From Maritalea mobilis (GTDB lineage Bacteria; Pseudomonadota; Alphaproteobacteria; Rhizobiales; Devosiaceae): DNA of 64,000 bases. A program made the translations under genes and the position numbers. The stretch lies in the NCBI RefSeq assembly GCF_004363175.1, contig NZ_SNYR01000001.1, forward strand, positions 930,001-994,000, written 5' to 3'. The notes beneath the pieces are model-generated. The model made no database searches. It was not told the DNA's origin and saw only the letters and a list, made by a program, of their open reading frames with translations. Below, piece after piece: positions 1 through 9,344 of this stretch (position 1 is its first letter; every line of letters starts with the position of its first letter).

Positions 1-597
1 ATGCAATTTAATCCAATACAATCACAGCGCTAGCAAAAAGGCTATACAATCATGTCTCACGAAATTGCATCAAGACTCTGGATCGGGAATGCTAACGGTT
101 CCAAAGCCAGCCTTTTTGAAGGTCAAGGATACGGACAGTCTCCTAGCACTCATGCAATTGCATGGGCCAATCAGTTCTTCTTGGTCGGAAAATCTCGTTG
201 CACTCAGTTCTTATATAAATGGTCACAGAAAGCTGGATGACCTACCTTCTCCTCCGACGAAATTGAGAGAGCACATTTGGAATGAAATCGTAATGTTAAT
301 CGATCAACGAAAATTGACCCACGGTGCGTTTGATCAGGATTAGAAATTGGAAACGCTAACAGTCTTTGTTGAGAATGTAGTCCTTGATTTGAGCGATTGA
401 AATGGACGCTTTTGTCTGGCAGCAGCATTAGATCGCATATCAATCAACCTCTATCCAACTGCAACGACAGTCCCATTTGAAGGAACATTCACAAACCACA
501 TCAACGCCCTTTCTGATGCAATATGTCTCAACTCTGCACCAAAAACTGCTTTTCCACACACCGAGTCTCAAATCTGAGACAGTTTGAGACATAAATC
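1..597. other. No supportable gene; repeats of GTCTCAA near the right end
   Basis: This leading stretch has only short open frames, such as 52-240 and 65-343 on the + strand in overlapping frames. They have no recognisable domain, no clear ribosome-binding site and no partner gene. I therefore do not call a gene here. The right end carries clustered copies of GTCTCAA and its complement at about 522-593. TATGTCTCAA (522-531) and TTGAGACATA (584-593) are exact inverted repeats. A decayed gene whose body lies left of the window cannot be excluded. Confidence 0.5.
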
Positions 598-1053
598 TCA
601 CTCCACGCCAATCTGCAGTTCAATATCGTTTGTGTCAGCTTCCGGCCCATCCCAACGATGATAAACTTCGCGGCAATCATCGATCATGGTGAGGCCATTT
701 TGTTTGATATAGCCCATCATCGGGTCATACCCCTTCGCGGCCAAATCTTTAATCGGCCCCGCATAATGGCTGGTCACTGCCGAAATCTGTTCATAGGCAT
801 GAATGGTCAGATCACCTTCATAGGCTTCCGCATTGGCAATCGGCAATGCAATGGTCAGGGTAAAAGGTATGCTCATATCTTGAGACATATTTGTATATTG
901 AAACACGGTCGGCCCAACCACTTGCAGTCCAAACCGTGCCACCGCATCCGCGATCAACGCATTTGCCTGTTCCGCTTTTTCCGGAATGGTTGAAATGGTC
1001 GCCTCATTCACCACGCAAATGGCTTTAAACGCCTCAATCTTTTGCACCTTCAT
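598..1053 (-). CDS. GyrI-like small-molecule-binding domain protein
   Basis: A 151-residue protein made of a single AraC effector-binding/GyrI-like fold. The opening MKVQKIEAF strand, the central GPTVFQY segment and the closing REVYHRWDGPE...IELQIGVE block are the usual landmarks. Such stand-alone domains bind small hydrophobic ligands or act as effector modules; the ligand here cannot be told. The open frame extends upstream to 1212, but I place the start at 1053 because AGGAG lies about 8 nt before that ATG and the family begins at this point. It is transcribed divergently from the GNAT gene. Confidence 0.75.
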   Translation of the reverse strand: MKVQKIEAFKAICVVNEATISTIPEKAEQANALIADAVARFGLQVVGPTVFQYTNMSQDMSIPFTLTIALPIANAEAYEGDLTIHAYEQISAVTSHYAGPIKDLAAKGYDPMMGYIKQNGLTMIDDCREVYHRWDGPEADTNDIELQIGVE

Positions 1054-1163
1054 GCCGCCGCTCCTGTTCAATGCAAAATGGCCATATCCATTGCGATTGC
1101 CCGCAACTTCGATTACCACTTTATTGAACTCAACCCTGCCCACAAGCCAATTCAGGTCTTTCC

Positions 1164-1628
1164 ATGCCGCAGCTCTCCATTCGCCCCGCCATTCGTGACG
1201 ATATTGCAACAATTTTGGCCCTCTCCATCGGCGGCAACGCCCCCGGCCGAGCCATTATTGATGATGCGGATGACGCACAGAATGATGAATATCAGCGCGC
1301 TTTCGACCTGATAGAGCAAGACCCGAACAATCTGTTTTTCATCGCAGAATTGGCGGGTGAAAAAGTGGGCTGCATGCAAATCAATTTGTTGCAAGGCTTG
1401 GCCGGCCGCGGTCGCAAACGTGCCCAATTGGAAGGCGTGCACATTCGCGCAGATCATCGCGGCAAAGGCTTGGGCGGTGAAATGATTGAGTGGGCCATTG
1501 CCTTCGCCAAATCAAAAGGCGCTGGCATGGTGCAACTCACCTCGTCAAAAAATCGACCAGATGCCCACCGTTTTTATGAACGCTTGGGCTTTGATCGCTC
1601 GCATGAAGGTTTTAAATTGTCGCTCTGA
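1164..1628 (+). CDS. GNAT family N-acetyltransferase
   Basis: A 154-residue single-domain acetyltransferase of the GCN5-related family, predicted to move an acetyl group from acetyl-CoA to an amine. The acetyl-CoA pyrophosphate loop reads RADHRGKGLGGE (residues 95-106). The C-terminal RPDAHRFYERLGF (131-143) is the usual motif B helix-strand. The substrate cannot be inferred. It lies divergent to the GyrI-like gene, about 110 bp away, and just before a glutathione S-transferase. Confidence 0.85.
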   Translation: MPQLSIRPAIRDDIATILALSIGGNAPGRAIIDDADDAQNDEYQRAFDLIEQDPNNLFFIAELAGEKVGCMQINLLQGLAGRGRKRAQLEGVHIRADHRGKGLGGEMIEWAIAFAKSKGAGMVQLTSSKNRPDAHRFYERLGFDRSHEGFKLSL

Positions 1629-1656
1629 TTGCGCTTTATTTTAAAGGATTGTGTTG

Positions 1657-2253
1657 ATGAAACTTTTGGTCTCCCACGCTTCACCCTATGCCCGCAAATG
1701 CCGCGTCACCGCGCTTGAAAAGGGCATCACGAACCTTGAAGAAGTGCATGTTAGCCCGCTAGATGAGCCGGAAAAATTGAACCATCTCAATCCACTAGGC
1801 AAAATTCCCTGCTTGATCTATGGCGAAAACAAAACCTTGTTCGACAGCCCGGTGATCTGCGCTTATTTCGATGAAATGGGCGAAGGCCCACGCCTCATGC
1901 CTAAAGAAGGCGAAGCCCATTGGGCCATGCGCCGCCATGAAGCATTGTTCGATGGGCTGCTGGACAGTGCGTTGGGCATCGTTGTGGATTTGCGCAAACC
2001 TGAACAGCAACAATCAGAACAATGGCAGCAACGCTGGGGATGCGCTATTGATCGGGCCTTGTCCCAAGGCCAAAACGAGCTGGACAAAATCGAAGGTGAC
2101 ATCTCCGCTGCGCAAATCGCGTTGGGCTGTGCCATCGGCTATCTAGAGTTTCGCCTCGGCAAACATGATTGGCTCGCCCCTTACCCCTATTTGCGCGAAT
2201 GGTATGAGACGTTTAACCAGCGCCCCTCCATGCAAGCCACCTTGCCGAAGTAA
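1657..2253 (+). CDS. Glutathione S-transferase family protein
   Basis: A 198-residue protein with an N-terminal thioredoxin-like domain (residues 1-80) and an all-helical C-terminal domain, the standard cytosolic GST layout. The likely glutathione-activating serine is in SPYARKC (S9). The cis-proline loop is GKIPCL and LFDSPVICAYFDE forms the glutathione site. I use the ATG at 1657, with AAAGG nine bases upstream, rather than the in-frame GTG at 1651. The next gene begins 7 bp after the stop, so the two are probably co-transcribed. The electrophilic substrate is unknown. Confidence 0.85.
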   Translation: MKLLVSHASPYARKCRVTALEKGITNLEEVHVSPLDEPEKLNHLNPLGKIPCLIYGENKTLFDSPVICAYFDEMGEGPRLMPKEGEAHWAMRRHEALFDGLLDSALGIVVDLRKPEQQQSEQWQQRWGCAIDRALSQGQNELDKIEGDISAAQIALGCAIGYLEFRLGKHDWLAPYPYLREWYETFNQRPSMQATLPK

Positions 2254-2259
2254 ATATAG

Positions 2260-3171
2260 ATGACCCGCGGCCAAGCCACCCTGATTGGGGCGAGCACCAT
2301 CATCAATTTCGCGTTTCTCACGCTGTTCACCGCAGCAAGCGGTGCTGTGCCGCCATTTCAATTGTCGGCAATGGCCTTCACCGTGGGCGCATTGGTTGGC
2401 GCGGTCAACTGGGTTAAAAACCCCAGCGCCATCAAACAACTCCGGCAACCGGCACTGGTTTGGTTGATCGGGGTCACAGGCCTATTTGGCTATCACTTCT
2501 TTTATTTCACCGCCTTGCGCAATGCACCGCCAGTGGAAGCAGCATTGATCAATTATCTCTGGCCGTTGCTGATCGTTGTCTTTTCTGCCCTGCTGCCGGG
2601 CGAAAAGTTGAAGCCGCATCACATTGTTGGCGCCCTGCTTGGGCTTGGCGGCGCCATTCTGATCGTCACCAAAGCCAAAGGCATCACTGTCGCGCCAGAA
2701 CATGCCTTTGGGTATTTGATGGGCCTTTGCGCGGCCTTGGCCTGGTCCAGCTATTCTGTGCTGTCGCGCCGCGTTGCCCACGTGCCCACCAACGCCGTCA
2801 CCGGTTTTTGCGCCGCCACTGCCCTTTTATCTTTGATCTGCCATTTGGTTTGGGAACAAACGGTGTGGCCGGAAGATCTTGGCCAATGGCTTGCCATTTT
2901 GGGCATGGGCCTCGGCCCGCTGGGCTCTGCCTTTTACACATGGGACATCGGCATGAAAAAAGGCGACATCCAATTGCTTGGCGCTGGCGCTTATATGGTG
3001 CCCCTTTTGGCCACGTTGATTATGATCGCCTTTGGCTTCAGCCAACTCACCTGGGTGGTGGGCGTAGCTTGTTTGCTGATCACCTTTGGCGCGCTCATCG
3101 CGGCCAAAGATTTAATCCGTCGCAAAAAGCCGATGCCGCAGCCCCCGGCAACCGATCCAACAGTGGACTAA
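2260..3171 (+). CDS. EamA/DMT superfamily transporter
   Basis: A 303-residue inner-membrane protein with about ten hydrophobic segments arranged as two EamA repeats. That is the layout of drug/metabolite transporters that export amino acids, nucleobases or other metabolites. The second repeat includes the ALAWSSYSVLSRR segment often seen in this family. The C-terminal tail is short, basic and proline-rich. It follows the GST by 7 bp, suggesting one transcript. It is one of four EamA-type transporters in this window; the substrate cannot be assigned. Confidence 0.85.
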   Translation: MTRGQATLIGASTIINFAFLTLFTAASGAVPPFQLSAMAFTVGALVGAVNWVKNPSAIKQLRQPALVWLIGVTGLFGYHFFYFTALRNAPPVEAALINYLWPLLIVVFSALLPGEKLKPHHIVGALLGLGGAILIVTKAKGITVAPEHAFGYLMGLCAALAWSSYSVLSRRVAHVPTNAVTGFCAATALLSLICHLVWEQTVWPEDLGQWLAILGMGLGPLGSAFYTWDIGMKKGDIQLLGAGAYMVPLLATLIMIAFGFSQLTWVVGVACLLITFGALIAAKDLIRRKKPMPQPPATDPTVD

Positions 3172-3339
3172 TTTGCTTCAATCTGGCCAAAAGTTAAATT
3201 ATTTAAATTTTCTTGGCCAATGGGGTTTCCCTTTTGGATTTTTCGGCCTAAAACGCCCGCTTAGCCACATATTTATGAATCGCAACCCGGCGCTTTGGAC
3301 CCTTGCAAGCCAAAGCGCTGCATGATGCCGAGTGATGCT

Positions 3340-6300
3340 ATGCCAAAACGTGAAGATATCTCCTCCATTCTTATTGTCGGTGCCGGACCTATTATTATTG
3401 GTCAGGCCTGCGAATTTGACTATTCAGGCACACAAGCCTGTAAGGCCCTAAAGGCGGAGGGATACCGCATTATTTTGGTCAACTCCAACCCGGCCACCAT
3501 CATGACCGATCCGGACATGGCGGACGCCACTTACATGGAGCCAATCACCCCCGAAGTGGTAGCCAAAATCATCGAGAAGGAACGCCCCGATGCGATTCTG
3601 CCAACGATGGGTGGCCAAACCGCACTGAACTGCGCTTTGTCTTTGCGCAAAATGGGCGTGCTGGAAAAATATAATGTGGAAATGATCGGCGCGACGGCGG
3701 AAGCCATCGACAAAGCGGAAGACCGCGAATTGTTCCGCGCCGCTATGGATAAGATCGGGTTGGAAACAGCCAAATCCATGTTGGCCCACAACATTACTGA
3801 AGCGATGGAAGCACTCGAATTTGTTGGCTTGCCAGCCATCATTCGCCCGTCCTTCACCATGGGTGGCACAGGCGGTGGTGTGGCGTATAACCGCGAAGAA
3901 TATCTCTCCATTGTTGAAGCTGGCATTGACGCCTCCCCAACCAACGAAGTGTTGGTGGAAGAAAGCATCATCGGCTGGAAAGAATATGAGATGGAAGTTG
4001 TCCGCGATAAAAAGGACAATTGCATCATCATCTGTTCAATCGAAAACATCGATCCAATGGGCGTGCATACGGGCGACAGCATCACCGTGGCCCCGGCCCT
4101 CACATTGACCGATAAAGAATATCAAATCATGCGCGACGCCTCATTGGCCGTTCTGCGCGAAATTGGCGTGGAAACAGGCGGCTCAAACGTACAGTTCGCG
4201 GTGAACCCTGCTGACGGCCGTTTGATCGTGATCGAAATGAACCCGCGTGTATCGCGTTCATCTGCATTGGCCTCCAAGGCAACAGGCTTCCCAATCGCTA
4301 AAGTGGCTGCGCGTCTAGCGGTTGGCTACACGTTGGACGAGCTTGAAAACGACATCACAGGCGGCGCAACACCAGCCAGCTTCGAACCAAGCATCGATTA
4401 TGTGGTCACCAAAATCCCACGCTTTGCGTTCGAAAAATTCCCTGGCTCAGACCGTCGCCTCACCACAGCCATGAAATCTGTGGGTGAAGCCATGGCCATT
4501 GGCCGCACCTTCCAGGAAAGCTTCCAAAAAGCATTACGTTCATTGGAAACAGGCCTATCTGGCTTCAACGAAATCGACATTAAAGGCCTTGGCTCTGGCG
4601 ACGACAAAAACGCCGTGCGCGCGGCCTTGGGCACCCCAACGCCAGATCGTATTTTGGTGGTGGCACAAGCCATGCGTTTGGGCTTTGACGACGAGTTTAT
4701 TTTCCGCGCCTGCGCCATTGACCCTTGGGTGCTGGAGCAAATTCGCGGCATCGTTGAGATGGAAGAAAAGGTCAAAGCTTACGGCTTGCCTGAAACCGCA
4801 TCGCAAATGCGCAAGCTGAAAAGCATGGGCTTCTCTGATGCGCGCTTGGCTGATCTTTCTGGCAAAAAGCCACGCGAGATCAAAGCCATCCGCGACCAAT
4901 TGGATGTGCACCCAGTCTATAAGCGCATCGACACTTGCGCCGCCGAATTCGCCTCACCAACTGCTTATATGTACTCAACATATGAGACACCTTTTGCAGG
5001 CGAATTGGTGAACGAAGCCGAGCCAAGCGATCGCAAAAAGATCGTGATTTTGGGCGGTGGTCCAAACCGGATCGGTCAAGGTATTGAGTTTGACTATTGC
5101 TGCTGTCACGCCTCATTCGCTTGCGCAGATGCAGGCTATGAAACCATCATGGTCAACTGTAATCCGGAAACGGTTTCCACCGACTATGACACATCTGACC
5201 GCCTCTATTTCGAGCCATTGACGAAAGAAGATGTGCTGGAAATTTTGCGCACCGAACAGTCTAAAGGCACTTTGGCTGGCGTGATCGTTCAGTTCGGTGG
5301 TCAAACACCACTTGGCCTTGCCAACGACATTAAACGCGCTGGCTTCCCAATTTTGGGCACACAGCCTGAGCAAATTGATTTGGCGGAAGACCGGGATCAC
5401 TTCAAAAAACTATTGAATGATCTTGAGTTGACCCAGCCATCAAACGGCATTGCCCACTCGCTTGAACAAGCACGGATTGTTGCGGAAAATATTTCGTATC
5501 CATTGGTTATTCGCCCATCCAACGTACTGGGTGGCCGCGCCATGGTGATTGCGCACAATTCAGATGAGTTTGAAGATTATGTGCAAGGCACCCTCACCGA
5601 GTTGGTGCCACCCCACATCCGTCAAAAATATCCAAACGACAAAACAGGCCAAATCAACTCCGTGTTGGCAGAAGGCCCCTTGTTGTTCGATAGCTATTTG
5701 GGCGGCGCAATTGAAATTGACGTGGATGCATTGTGCGATGGCAAGGATGTGTTCGTGGCAGGCATTATGGAGCACATTGAAGAAGCTGGTGTTCACTCAG
5801 GGGACAGTGCTTGCTCCTTACCGCCACGCTCGCTGAGCCCAGAGGTGATTGAAGAGATCAAGCGCCAAACCCGCGAATTGGCCTTGGCCTTGAATGTGGG
5901 CGGCTTGATGAACGTGCAGTTCGCACTCAAAGATGATCAGCTCTATGTGTTGGAAGTGAACCCACGTGCTTCACGTACAGTGCCATTTGTGGCCAAAGTG
6001 ATTGGCATGCCCGTTGCGGCCATCGCGTCTCGCATCATGGCAGGCGAAAGCTTGGCCAGCTTTGATTTGAAAGAGCGTGAGCTGAAGCATATTGCGGTTA
6101 AAGAAGCGGTATTCCCCTTTGCACGCTTCCCTGGCGTCGACACCGTGTTGGGCCCAGAAATGCGCTCAACAGGTGAAGTGATCGGCATGGATAAAGACTA
6201 TGCGATTGCCTTCGCGAAAAGCCAGCTTGGCGGCGGCACCAAAGTGCCTAAAGAAGGCACTGTGTTCGTATCTGTCCGCGATCAGGACAAAGCAGCCATT

Positions 6301-6651
6301 TTGTCGTCTATTCAGAAGCTGCAAGAAGTGGGCTTCAAAGTCATCGCCACCAGTGGCACTAAGCGCTTCCTCACTGAGAATGGCGTGGAATGCGAAAAGG
6401 TGAATAAGGTGCTTGAAGGTCGCCCACATATTGTGGACGCCATGAAAAACGGCCAAGTGCAATTGGTGATCAACACAACTGAAGGGGCACAAGCCCTGCG
6501 CGACAGCCGCGATTTGCGCCGCACAGCATTGTTGAACAAGATCCCATATTACACAACCATCGCAGGGGCGATCGCAGCAGTTGAAGGCATTGTCGCCTAC
6601 TCAACTGACAATTTGCAGGTCACATCTGTGCAGGATTATTTCGCGGCCTAA
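3340..6651 (+). CDS. carB: Carbamoyl-phosphate synthase large subunit
   Basis: This 1103-residue subunit makes carbamoyl phosphate from bicarbonate, ATP and glutamine-derived ammonia, for arginine and pyrimidine synthesis. It has the typical internal duplication. The first ATP-grasp half starts at [20 protein letters not shown], the second begins around [20 protein letters not shown], and a C-terminal MGS-like allosteric domain includes [12 protein letters not shown]. An in-frame ATG at 3295 would add 15 residues, but 3340 gives the family's canonical beginning. No carA is in the window, which is common in this group. A strong terminator follows. Confidence 0.97.
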   Translation: MPKREDISSILIVGAGPIIIGQACEFDYSGTQACKALKAEGYRIILVNSNPATIMTDPDMADATYMEPITPEVVAKIIEKERPDAILPTMGGQTALNCALSLRKMGVLEKYNVEMIGATAEAIDKAEDRELFRAAMDKIGLETAKSMLAHNITEAMEALEFVGLPAIIRPSFTMGGTGGGVAYNREEYLSIVEAGIDASPTNEVLVEESIIGWKEYEMEVVRDKKDNCIIICSIENIDPMGVHTGDSITVAPALTLTDKEYQIMRDASLAVLREIGVETGGSNVQFAVNPADGRLIVIEMNPRVSRSSALASKATGFPIAKVAARLAVGYTLDELENDITGGATPASFEPSIDYVVTKIPRFAFEKFPGSDRRLTTAMKSVGEAMAIGRTFQESFQKALRSLETGLSGFNEIDIKGLGSGDDKNAVRAALGTPTPDRILVVAQAMRLGFDDEFIFRACAIDPWVLEQIRGIVEMEEKVKAYGLPETASQMRKLKSMGFSDARLADLSGKKPREIKAIRDQLDVHPVYKRIDTCAAEFASPTAYMYSTYETPFAGELVNEAEPSDRKKIVILGGGPNRIGQGIEFDYCCCHASFACADAGYETIMVNCNPETVSTDYDTSDRLYFEPLTKEDVLEILRTEQSKGTLAGVIVQFGGQTPLGLANDIKRAGFPILGTQPEQIDLAEDRDHFKKLLNDLELTQPSNGIAHSLEQARIVAENISYPLVIRPSNVLGGRAMVIAHNSDEFEDYVQGTLTELVPPHIRQKYPNDKTGQINSVLAEGPLLFDSYLGGAIEIDVDALCDGKDVFVAGIMEHIEEAGVHSGDSACSLPPRSLSPEVIEEIKRQTRELALALNVGGLMNVQFALKDDQLYVLEVNPRASRTVPFVAKVIGMPVAAIASRIMAGESLASFDLKERELKHIAVKEAVFPFARFPGVDTVLGPEMRSTGEVIGMDKDYAIAFAKSQLGGGTKVPKEGTVFVSVRDQDKAAILSSIQKLQEVGFKVIATSGTKRFLTENGVECEKVNKVLEGRPHIVDAMKNGQVQLVINTTEGAQALRDSRDLRRTALLNKIPYYTTIAGAIAAVEGIVAYSTDNLQVTSVQDYFAA

Positions 6652-6677
6652 TCTGCGAAAGACCGACTAAAATGGAC

Positions 6678-6714
6678 AGTGGGCAGCCCGACCAATAGGC
6701 TGCCCACTTTTTTT
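6678..6714 (+). terminator. Rho-independent terminator of carB
   Basis: An eleven-pair stem (AGTGGGCAGCC with GGCTGCCCACT) is followed directly by a run of seven T, about 25 bp after the carB stop codon. Confidence 0.92.
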
Positions 6715-6858
6715 GCGCGCACAAACCAACGGCGTGAGATCTTTAAAGGGCGCCTGTTAGTGCAAACCATGCCCATATATATAAGGGCATGGGCGCAAAT
6801 CCCCAGAGCAGCATCCAGGGAGCGAGAAGGAGAAATCGACGAAAAAGAGTGGGCCTCA

Positions 6859-7083
6859 TCATCCAATCTCCCCTAAAATATAGAGCATGGTCACAACCAC
6901 CAGCACGGCTTTCCAAAACCAAAATCCGGTTTTGGCTGCAAGGATGAATTGACGCCCAACAGGGTCATTACTCAGCGCAATCTGCGGCTCGGCAAAATGC
7001 TTTCGTTCAGAAAACACAACCACCACAAATATACCCATCATCAAAACCGTCAGGCCCATAAAGGCGTAAACCACAAACATCAT
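6859..7083 (-). CDS. Small two-helix membrane protein next to the truncated haemoglobin
   Basis: A 74-residue protein with a hydrophobic helix at residues 1-24, a polar middle, and a second helix at about 51-72. Its topology is a hairpin in the inner membrane. Its ATG overlaps the stop of the truncated haemoglobin gene in an ATGA, so the two are translationally coupled. The placement suggests a role in the same nitric-oxide or respiratory stress response, but that is inference from position only. I recognise no named family. Confidence 0.7.
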   Translation of the reverse strand: MMFVVYAFMGLTVLMMGIFVVVVFSERKHFAEPQIALSNDPVGRQFILAAKTGFWFWKAVLVVVTMLYILGEIG

Positions 7084-7517
7084 GGTCTTGCTCCTAAATC
7101 TTCATCCGGGTCATAAAACATGCCCATCATCAAACTCCGGGCAATATTTCGCGCCCGGTCTTTAAAAAAGGCTTTGGCTTCGGGGCTGGGGGCAACCTCG
7201 TCTAGATTTTCATCAAATAGCCGCAGCCAAATCGTAAAATGCTCTTTCGTTACGTTCTTCAGTTTCAAATGTGCTGGCATTGGCCGACCATGATATTCAC
7301 CGGTCTTGAGCGCAATTGCTCGCCAAAATTGCTTCATCTTCACCAGGTGAACCGCCCATTGATCTTGAATCACTTGATCAAAAATCGGCCCCAACTCCGG
7401 GTCATTGCGCACCTTGGTGTAAAATCCATCCACCATTTCCGAGACAAAATCAGCATCAATGCCATAAGCATTGGCTTGCCGCCGATAATTCTCCCGATGC
7501 ACTTCTGCAAAACTCAT
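7080..7517 (-). CDS. Group III truncated haemoglobin
   Basis: A 145-residue haem protein of the truncated globin family. The pattern of an FYTKVRNDPELGPIF helix, the W-containing MKQFWRAI segment, and PMPAHLKL ahead of HFTIWLRLFDE is typical of group III. The histidine in PAHLK is the likely proximal ligand. Such globins bind O2 or NO and are implicated in nitrosative-stress tolerance. The start at 7517 has GGAGA just upstream; longer in-frame extensions run into the operator and are rejected. It is divergent from an NsrR-like regulator, with a palindromic operator between the genes. Confidence 0.88.
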   Translation of the reverse strand: MSFAEVHRENYRRQANAYGIDADFVSEMVDGFYTKVRNDPELGPIFDQVIQDQWAVHLVKMKQFWRAIALKTGEYHGRPMPAHLKLKNVTKEHFTIWLRLFDENLDEVAPSPEAKAFFKDRARNIARSLMMGMFYDPDEDLGARP

Positions 7518-7533
7518 TTGAAACAATCTCCAA

Positions 7534-7556
7534 AAGATGTATATTAAATGCATCTT
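7534..7556. promoter_or_regulatory. NsrR-type operator in the divergent promoter
   Basis: A 23-bp imperfect palindrome with half-sites AAGATGTAT and ATGCATCTT separated by ATTAA. It closely matches the described NsrR operator, two AAGATGCAT-like half-sites facing each other. It sits 16 bp before the truncated haemoglobin start and 49 bp before the regulator start, so one bound dimer could control both promoters. Confidence 0.8.
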
Positions 7557-7605
7557 TACAACATCAAGCCAAAAACGCAACCTTGAATTTGGCCAAATCG
7601 ACAAA

Positions 7606-8070
7606 GTGAGACAATTTGTGCATCTGACGTCACAAACAGACTATTCCCTTCGCCTTTTGATGTTGTTGGGCATGGTTGCCCCTAAAAAAATGACCATCTC
7701 TCAGGTCGCCAATATTTTGCAGTTGAAGAAAAACCATCTGACCAAGATCGTGCATCATCTCTCAAAGCACGAAATTTTGAACACCAGCAGAGGTAAAACT
7801 GGCGGCATCAGCTTAAGTGAAGTGGCACACGACAAAACAATCGCAGAGTTGATCAGAATATCCGAGCCTAATTTTTCCCTTGTTGAATGCCTTGACCGTC
7901 AACAATGTAGCTGCGAATTTTCCGGATATTGCGAGCTGACGGGGCTTTTTACTTCTGCACGCTCCGCTTTTTTTGATGTGCTAAGCGATAAAACGCTCGG
8001 GGATATTTTAAACAATAAAAAGAAAACATCACCGTTACTAAGTAAAAGAATTATTTCCGAAAACTTGTAA
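7606..8070 (+). CDS. nsrR: Rrf2-family, NsrR-like nitric-oxide-responsive repressor
   Basis: A 154-residue Rrf2 regulator with an N-terminal winged helix (LTSQTDYSLRLLMLLG, then the TISQVANILQLKKNHLTKIV recognition region) and a cysteine cluster CLDRQQCSCEFSGYC that would hold an iron-sulphur cluster. NsrR proteins lose repression when NO attacks that cluster. I use the GTG at 7606 because it gives the family-length N-terminus; starting at 7537 would place the operator inside the coding sequence. The NsrR-like operator and divergent globin support the assignment. Other Rrf2 types (IscR, RirA) fit the neighbourhood less well. Confidence 0.8.
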   Translation: MRQFVHLTSQTDYSLRLLMLLGMVAPKKMTISQVANILQLKKNHLTKIVHHLSKHEILNTSRGKTGGISLSEVAHDKTIAELIRISEPNFSLVECLDRQQCSCEFSGYCELTGLFTSARSAFFDVLSDKTLGDILNNKKKTSPLLSKRIISENL

Positions 8071-8268
8071 AATTTTATTCGCATGCCCCTTCCGTTTTGA
8101 CTTGAAAATGTCACAAATAAATCTTAACGTTCTCAAATCGACTATTGGCCGAACGACCTGGCCGGAGCTACCTCCGCGAACGACACCGTTTCTACCAACA
8201 TCGATTACAGCCCTGGTGCAATCGATGCATTGGGGAAACTGGCACTAAATTCGCGAAAGGAATACAAA

Positions 8269-8481
8269 ATGCCTCAAGGTACCGTTAAATGGTTCAACAC
8301 CCAAAAAGGCTATGGCTTCATTCAACCTGACGATGGCGGCAACGATGTGTTTGTGCACATTTCAGCTGTTCAAAAAGCAGGCATGGCGCAGTTGGACGAA
8401 GGTCAAAAATTGTCTTACGAAATCTTGCAAGACAAGCGCTCAGGCAAATCATCAGCTGGTGAGCTTGTAGCTGCTGACTAA
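8269..8481 (+). CDS. cspA: Cold-shock domain protein
   Basis: A 70-residue single cold-shock domain that binds single-stranded RNA or DNA and melts mRNA structure. RNP1 reads KGYGFIQP and RNP2 reads VFVHIS, both intact. The start at 8269 has AAAGGA 7 nt upstream and gives the standard length. The frame stays open upstream of the ATG for more than 100 bp, which I treat as a long untranslated leader of the kind usual for cold-shock genes. A hairpin terminator lies about 115 bp downstream. I cannot tell whether it is cold-induced or constitutive. Confidence 0.93.
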   Translation: MPQGTVKWFNTQKGYGFIQPDDGGNDVFVHISAVQKAGMAQLDEGQKLSYEILQDKRSGKSSAGELVAAD

Positions 8482-8596
8482 TTTGGCAATCTGCCAGATT
8501 TATGCCACCATTGATTGATTAGGGTGGCAACACCACATTTGATCGCGGCTTGCCAAACGGCCAGTCGCGATTATAAATTAAACAAATAGATATATG

Positions 8597-8624
8597 CGGC
8601 TCCACATGAAGGGGCCGATTTTTC
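8597..8624 (+). terminator. Probable terminator downstream of the cold-shock gene
   Basis: CGGCTCC pairs with GGGGCCG (one G-U pair) across a seven-base loop, followed by ATTTTTC. The stem is modest and the T run is interrupted once. Confidence 0.6.
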
Positions 8625-8715
8625 GTTTAGCGACCGTTTGCAACAGACCATTTTGGTAGGGCTTGCCCGGCCAGAACTAGATTTGTGTAAGCGCAACTAA
8701 AAGGATGTGAGCTTT

Positions 8716-9189
8716 ATGGACAAAATCCCTATGACCGTTTCCGGTCACCAGGCCTTGCGCGATGAATTGACCAATCGCTTGTCGGTTGAACGCCCGCGCA
8801 TCATCCAAGATATTTCTGAAGCGCGCGCCCATGGCGACCTGTCAGAAAACGCCGAATATCATGCGGCTAAGGAACAGCAAAGCCTCAATGAAGGGCGCAT
8901 TCAAGAACTAGAGAGCATTCTAGCGCTTGCAGATGTCATTGATGTGTCAAAACTTGGCGGCGAAACCATTAAGTTTGGTGCCACTGTTTTGTTGATTGAC
9001 GAAGATACAGAGCAGGAAAAAACCTACCAAATCGTAGGTGACCCTGAGGCAGATGCCAGCGCAGGCCGAATCTCTATCTCCTCTCCAATTTCCCGCGCCC
9101 TGATCGGCAAGGAAGTTGGCGACAGCGTTGAAGTGTCTGCCCCTGGCGGCGCACGCTCTTATGAAATTTTGGAAGTGAAATACATCTAA
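8716..9189 (+). CDS. greA: Transcription elongation factor GreA
   Basis: A 157-residue factor that enters the secondary channel of RNA polymerase and stimulates cleavage of backtracked RNA. It has the N-terminal coiled-coil hairpin with the acidic tip in [16 protein letters not shown] and the C-terminal FKBP-like domain ending [15 protein letters not shown] choose the ATG at 8716 ([10 protein letters not shown], the family start) over the in-frame GTG at 8707. The carB-greA-trxB-lsrB order is the one seen in many Rhizobiales. Confidence 0.96.
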   Translation: MDKIPMTVSGHQALRDELTNRLSVERPRIIQDISEARAHGDLSENAEYHAAKEQQSLNEGRIQELESILALADVIDVSKLGGETIKFGATVLLIDEDTEQEKTYQIVGDPEADASAGRISISSPISRALIGKEVGDSVEVSAPGGARSYEILEVKYI

Positions 9190-9215
9190 TCTTTCACAAA
9201 TCGTGAGACAAATTG

Positions 9216-9250
9216 CCCCGGCTTTACCAAAAGCCGGGGTTTTCTTTTCT
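9216..9250 (+). terminator. Rho-independent terminator of greA
   Basis: CCCCGGCTTT pairs with AAAGCCGGGG-type sequence around a short loop, followed by TTTTCTTTTCT, about 27 bp after the greA stop. Confidence 0.9.
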
Positions 9251-9344
9251 CTTTTTGTGAAAGCTGTCCCACGCCTTCTTGCAACTGCCCCGCGCCTTAC
9301 CTAATCTATAGCCAACATTAATATTCTAAGAGAAGGTTGCGCAT

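Noticed and set aside
52-343. Two overlapping short frames at the left edge
   Set aside because: No domain, ribosome-binding site or composition bias; they overlap each other in different frames. Kept only as a gene-free note.
2460-3197. 245-codon + frame within the first EamA transporter
   Set aside because: Overlaps the real transporter in another frame and has no hydrophobic or domain logic of its own.
8124-8268. In-frame extension of the cold-shock gene upstream of 8269
   Set aside because: The reading frame stays open but lacks a start with a ribosome-binding site. The 70-residue start is the universal cold-shock domain start, so this is better read as an mRNA leader.
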